Part shown: one piece after another, positions 60,265 through 64,000 of the stretch
How positions within the stretch are numbered: position 1 is the stretch's first letter
Layout of the letters: each line of letters begins with the position of its first letter
From: Marinobacter salinus
GTDB taxonomy: Bacteria; Pseudomonadota; Gammaproteobacteria; Pseudomonadales; Oleiphilaceae
Assembly: GCF_001854125.1 (NCBI RefSeq)
Contig: NZ_CP017715.1
Coordinates: 2,170,001-2,234,000, forward strand
DNA length: 64,000 bases
Direction: 5' to 3'
Position numbers and translations under genes: made by a program
Notes under the pieces: model-generated
Databases searched by the model: none
Told to the model about the DNA's origin: nothing
What the model saw: the letters and a program-made list of their open reading frames with translations, nothing else

Positions 60265-60963
60265 CTAGCCTCGCCCGGGCAGTTTTTTCCAGGTGATTTC
60301 ATCACGGATATAGACTGGCTGGGCCTGTTCCGCTGAAACGGTCTCTCCCCGCTTGAAACTGATCTCCGCCAGTCTGGCGACCCATACCGCACGGGGCACC
60401 AGGGATTCATCCACCGCGCTCATCCGGTCAGTGATGTCTCCTGGCATGTCGTTCCGGAATTTCCAGCCCTGCCCCGCACCAAACCAGCGTTCTGAGTCGC
60501 CCGTCAGGGCGACCGTCATTGGCGGGCAGACCCGCTCCTCACCGAGCGGAGCCGGAAGGCCTTTCCGGCACTGGAAGCACCCCCAATACACCTCGCCCAT
60601 ACGGGCATCAAACGCTACGGCAACGGCATCACCTTCTGCCAGATCAAAGGCGTCTATTGTGCCCAGGGCTACCGACGCCAGAGACGACACCGGCACCACG
60701 GGGATATCCAGTCCCCAGGCCAGACCCTGGACCACACCGGTCGCAATCCGGAGCCCGGTGAAAGAGCCTGGACCACAAGCGAAAGCCAGAGCATCCAGTT
60801 CCGATGGTGCCAGCCCTCTTTCGGCAAGCACCTCCCTAACCATCGGCATCAAAAGCCGTGTATGGCCCCTGGGTGCAAGCTCAAAACGTTCGGAGATCTC
60901 GCCATCAACAAGAAGGGCTGCCGAGCAGCCCTCCGATGACGTATCCAGTGCCAACAATTTCAC
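60265..60963 (-). CDS. tsaB: tRNA threonylcarbamoyladenosine biosynthesis protein TsaB
   Basis: 232 residues. The ASKHA start LALDTSSEGCSAALLVDGE and the ACGPGSFTGLRIATGVVQGL segment are diagnostic. TsaB is the non-catalytic partner of TsaD and TsaE in making t6A37 on ANN-decoding tRNAs. 35 bases downstream of adk on the same strand. Confidence 0.95.
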   Translation of the reverse strand: MKLLALDTSSEGCSAALLVDGEISERFELAPRGHTRLLMPMVREVLAERGLAPSELDALAFACGPGSFTGLRIATGVVQGLAWGLDIPVVPVSSLASVALGTIDAFDLAEGDAVAVAFDARMGEVYWGCFQCRKGLPAPLGEERVCPPMTVALTGDSERWFGAGQGWKFRNDMPGDITDRMSAVDESLVPRAVWVARLAEISFKRGETVSAEQAQPVYIRDEITWKKLPGRG

Positions 60964-60998
60964 GGAAGTGAAAACCCTCGGGTCAGGATGATACTGCG

Positions 60999-61673
<675 letters not shown>

Positions 61674-61854
61674 TCATTATCGTTTGAAAAGTTGCGGCAA
61701 AAACTCTGCCTTTGCGACAACCTCTCCACACCGGAACAGGTGTCAGCCGGGATCGGCGAAGGCGCATTATACGAAGTCAGCCTCCTTAGAGAAAGTCGAC
61801 CTCCGTATCATGAACTGCAAGCGGGCACCTGTCGGCCTCGGAGGGATTACCGGC

Positions 61855-63225
61855 TCAGGATGACAGGGACGTGGCCAGTGCGTCCAGGTCCGGCGCAACG
61901 CGATCAATTTCCAGTTCCAGATCGTCCACTACCGTTTGAGAAAGCCCAAGCCCTTCGAGAAGTGAGGGGATATCATCCGGGTTGAATTCATCACCAATTC
62001 CGCGCCCCTTGAGCAACGCATTGGCCAACTGCACCATCAGAACATAACTTTCGTGCTCGCCGTGGTAGCCCAGGCGCTGATGCACACCCGCTGCCTTAAC
62101 CACCGGATCCGGCAACTGCCAAAGGCGGTGCAGGATGCCGCCAATGGCGCCATGGCCCACGGCCAGAATTTCATCGCCATTGCCATGACCAAAAACCTGC
62201 TGTTCGAGGGAGTGCATGCTCGCCTCGGGATTGGATTCGCGCAGAGTATTCAGTTCTTCGAATTCAGCAGGGAAAAGATGCCCCACGAGCAGCAATCCGA
62301 AGTTGTGCAACAATCCGCACAGATACGCCAGCCCTTTGTCAGCGCCACACCGGGGAGCGATGTTCTGACACAGAAACGCGGAATAAAGTGAATGCCGCCA
62401 GAAACGATCCATCCCCAGCATGCCATTACGCGGCACATTGAAAGCCCGGACCGAGGCAATACCAAGAGCAATGTGGGCTACTCTGTCAAAGCCAAGAACC
62501 CGCGTTACGGCTTCCTGAACGGAATTGATCTGGCCAGGATAGTTGAACAGTGCGGATCGGGCATAGCGCATAATTTGCGCGGTCAGGCTGGGATCAAACT
62601 CGATAAGTTCCGCCAGTTCCCGCGCCGTCGCCTCAGTATTCGCCGTCAGGCGAAGGATGCGCAGACCTAATGCCGGCATTGGGGGCAAACGATAGAGTTT
62701 CTGCAGCTTGTCTGCGACTTCCTCGAGTGTTAACGCCTCCCGGTCACCGTTGCCCTGACCCCGGATTACCAGGTGTCCTTGTCGACTGCCGGCAAGTGCC
62801 AGCCTGAGAGACCGGCCCTCCATCTCAACCAGGCCATGGTCCGTACCGCCGGAAAAGAACACCCGTTCGGCCCTGGTAACATCTTCGTCCACCAGCACAG
62901 GTAGCTCGTAGGCTGCGCCAATTGGCGGAGTACACCCCGGGTCGCAATCGCCGAATAACCTTATGGACTGGCGTGCAGTAAGAGGCTGCAAGCGCCGTCC
63001 CGTCACCTGAATTACAGCATCCAGGTCAAGAGCACTATCAAACCTGTGAACCGCCATAATTACGCCATGAATATCAATTAGCAGCGTCGCCTGAATGAAG
63101 TCGGCCTGAGGCTTCCCGGAGGCAATCACGGCAGCATCCAGGCTGGTAACCTGATCAATCGCCAAATCACTATAGGGTATGCCCTTGCGGGTCAGAAAAC
63201 GTTCCAGTCGTGCAGCCAGAGCCAC
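61855..63225 (-). CDS. YbaK/aminoacyl-tRNA deacylase-like + HDOD fusion
   Basis: 456 residues; GTG start at 63225 with AGGAGTAAGCT upstream. Residues 1-155 have the YbaK/ProX-type fold (LERFLTRKGIPYSDLAI; FGDCDPGCTPPIGAAYELPV; VFFSGGTDHGLVEM), normally an editing deacylase of mischarged tRNA. Residues 175-400 are HDOD (LYRLPPMPALGLRILRLTA; YARSALFNYPGQINSVQEAV). Such fusions are seen in gammaproteobacteria and named as deacylase-HDOD proteins, but function is unknown. Alone between adk and ppc. Confidence 0.9.
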   Translation of the reverse strand: MALAARLERFLTRKGIPYSDLAIDQVTSLDAAVIASGKPQADFIQATLLIDIHGVIMAVHRFDSALDLDAVIQVTGRRLQPLTARQSIRLFGDCDPGCTPPIGAAYELPVLVDEDVTRAERVFFSGGTDHGLVEMEGRSLRLALAGSRQGHLVIRGQGNGDREALTLEEVADKLQKLYRLPPMPALGLRILRLTANTEATARELAELIEFDPSLTAQIMRYARSALFNYPGQINSVQEAVTRVLGFDRVAHIALGIASVRAFNVPRNGMLGMDRFWRHSLYSAFLCQNIAPRCGADKGLAYLCGLLHNFGLLLVGHLFPAEFEELNTLRESNPEASMHSLEQQVFGHGNGDEILAVGHGAIGGILHRLWQLPDPVVKAAGVHQRLGYHGEHESYVLMVQLANALLKGRGIGDEFNPDDIPSLLEGLGLSQTVVDDLELEIDRVAPDLDALATSLSS

Positions 63226-63287
63226 AGCTTACTCCTGTTGTCGATATGAGGTGACCACGGCAGCCACCCGATGTTACACGCCACCCG

Positions 63288-64000
63288 CTAACCGGTGTTG
63301 CGCATCCCCGCGGAAATACCAGCCATGGTAACTTTCAGAGCCCGCTCCACCAACTCAGGCACTTCACCTTTGCCTTCGCTTTGGCGGTCACGCCTGAGCA
63401 ACTCGGCCTGCAGATAATGCAACGGATCGGTATAGGGGCTCCGAACCCTCATGGAATGAGCGAAAACAGGCTCGTCTTCCAATAGATCAGTCTGTTGCTT
63501 CAACTCCAGAAGACGTTCAATACAGCCCTTGAGCCGCGCCCTCAAGTCTTCGCCCAAGGCACGGAGATTGTCATCATCCAACAGAGTCTGTTCATAATAG
63601 GTGGCAATGCGCAAATCCGATTTAGCCAACACCATTTCCAGCATGTCGACGTAGGTTCGGAAAAACGGCCACCCTGCCATCATGTCCCGCAATACCGGAA
63701 GACGATTATCCCGGGCTGCGGCCTCCAACGCGACGTCGCTGCCCAGCCAGCTCGGCAGCATCAAGCGCATCTGAGTCCACGCGAAAATCCAGGGAATAGC
63801 CCGCAGACTTTCAACACCACCGGTAGCTTTTCTTCTGGCCGGACGGCTTCCCAAAGACAGCTTGCCAAGGGCTTGTTCCGGTGTCACCTGCCGGAAATAA
63901 GGTACAAAATCCGGATTTTCACGCACAACCTCGCGGTACGCCTTCAGCGACCGCTCGGTCAGCCAGTCCATGGTCTCACGCCAGGAATCTTCAGGTTCGG
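63288..64000 (-). CDS. ppc: Phosphoenolpyruvate carboxylase (C-terminal 236 residues; 5' end outside window)
   Basis: The frame is open through base 64000; the reading SWRETMDWLTERSLKAYREV continues upstream of the first ATG seen, so the gene is cut by the window. Motifs GSRPARRK, RAIPWIFAWTQMRLMLPSWLG in two pieces, and the C-terminus GMRNTG identify PEPC. It carboxylates PEP to oxaloacetate to refill the TCA cycle. This is the C-terminal quarter or so of a protein that is normally about 880 residues long. Confidence 0.95.
   Translation of the reverse strand, partial: EPEDSWRETMDWLTERSLKAYREVVRENPDFVPYFRQVTPEQALGKLSLGSRPARRKATGGVESLRAIPWIFAWTQMRLMLPSWLGSDVALEAAARDNRLPVLRDMMAGWPFFRTYVDMLEMVLAKSDLRIATYYEQTLLDDDNLRALGEDLRARLKGCIERLLELKQQTDLLEDEPVFAHSMRVRSPYTDPLHYLQAELLRRDRQSEGKGEVPELVERALKVTMAGISAGMRNTG

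Overview
The window reads as a chromosomal stretch of a marine gammaproteobacterium, most likely a Marinobacter. The main reasons are a fatty-acyl reductase at 45.3-46.8 kb whose length (about 512 residues) and recalled sequence resemble the Marinobacter fatty alcohol-forming FAR, the mix of gammaproteobacterial housekeeping genes (plsB, nudC, murI, rsmJ, tsaB, adk, ppc), GC-rich coding sequence and dense gene packing. I see no tRNA, rRNA, insertion sequence, prophage or CRISPR array. The identification rests on reading and recalled family knowledge only.

Layout. 0-10 kb: a truncated histidine phosphatase, a UPF0178 protein, then an iron-siderophore island: a Fur-box-preceded exporter-type ABC protein, an FhuC/FhuD/FhuB-type importer, an FhuF-type ferric reductase and, on the other strand, a TonB-dependent siderophore receptor followed by an untracked 34-residue membrane peptide. 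10-18.7 kb: two aldo/keto reductases (one with a Tat signal), a GST-like protein, PBP4 (dacB), a DUF4397 lipoprotein and small envelope proteins. 18.6-23.3 kb: a five-gene minus-strand operon (acyl-CoA dehydrogenase, SDR, APH-type kinase, histidine phosphatase, SDR) with a divergent LysR gene. The gene set recalls phosphorylation-dependent 4-hydroxyacid catabolism (LvaA / ACAD10-11 type). Its upstream SDR carries an in-frame TAG as codon 3.

24.4-36.4 kb: an accessory catabolic region. It has an OpuC/OsmU-type quaternary-amine ABC importer, a nitrilase-family amidase, an amidohydrolase, an alpha/beta-hydrolase whose nucleophile serine is glycine, a divergent GlxA/AraC regulator, and a translationally coupled MmgE/PrpD - YdiJ-like FAD/Fe-S dehydrogenase pair. 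No known pathway that I recall uses this exact set. 36.4-42.3 kb: an EAL phosphodiesterase with a Cys-rich N-terminus, a tartrate/isopropylmalate-type dehydrogenase, an aminotransferase operon and a 2-hydroxyacid dehydrogenase.

42.3-47 kb: a LuxR-type response regulator next to acs (a CrbR/ErdR-like arrangement) and the fatty-acyl reductase, that is, acetate entry and fatty alcohol formation side by side. 47-52.7 kb: an FlhG/MinD-like ATPase divergent from an HDOD-GAF-histidine kinase and a REC-PAS-GGDEF-EAL protein. 53-64 kb: a methyltransferase + DUF2156 pair, murI/nudC, plsB, an adk-tsaB-unknown-rsmJ run, a YbaK-HDOD fusion and the 3' part of ppc.
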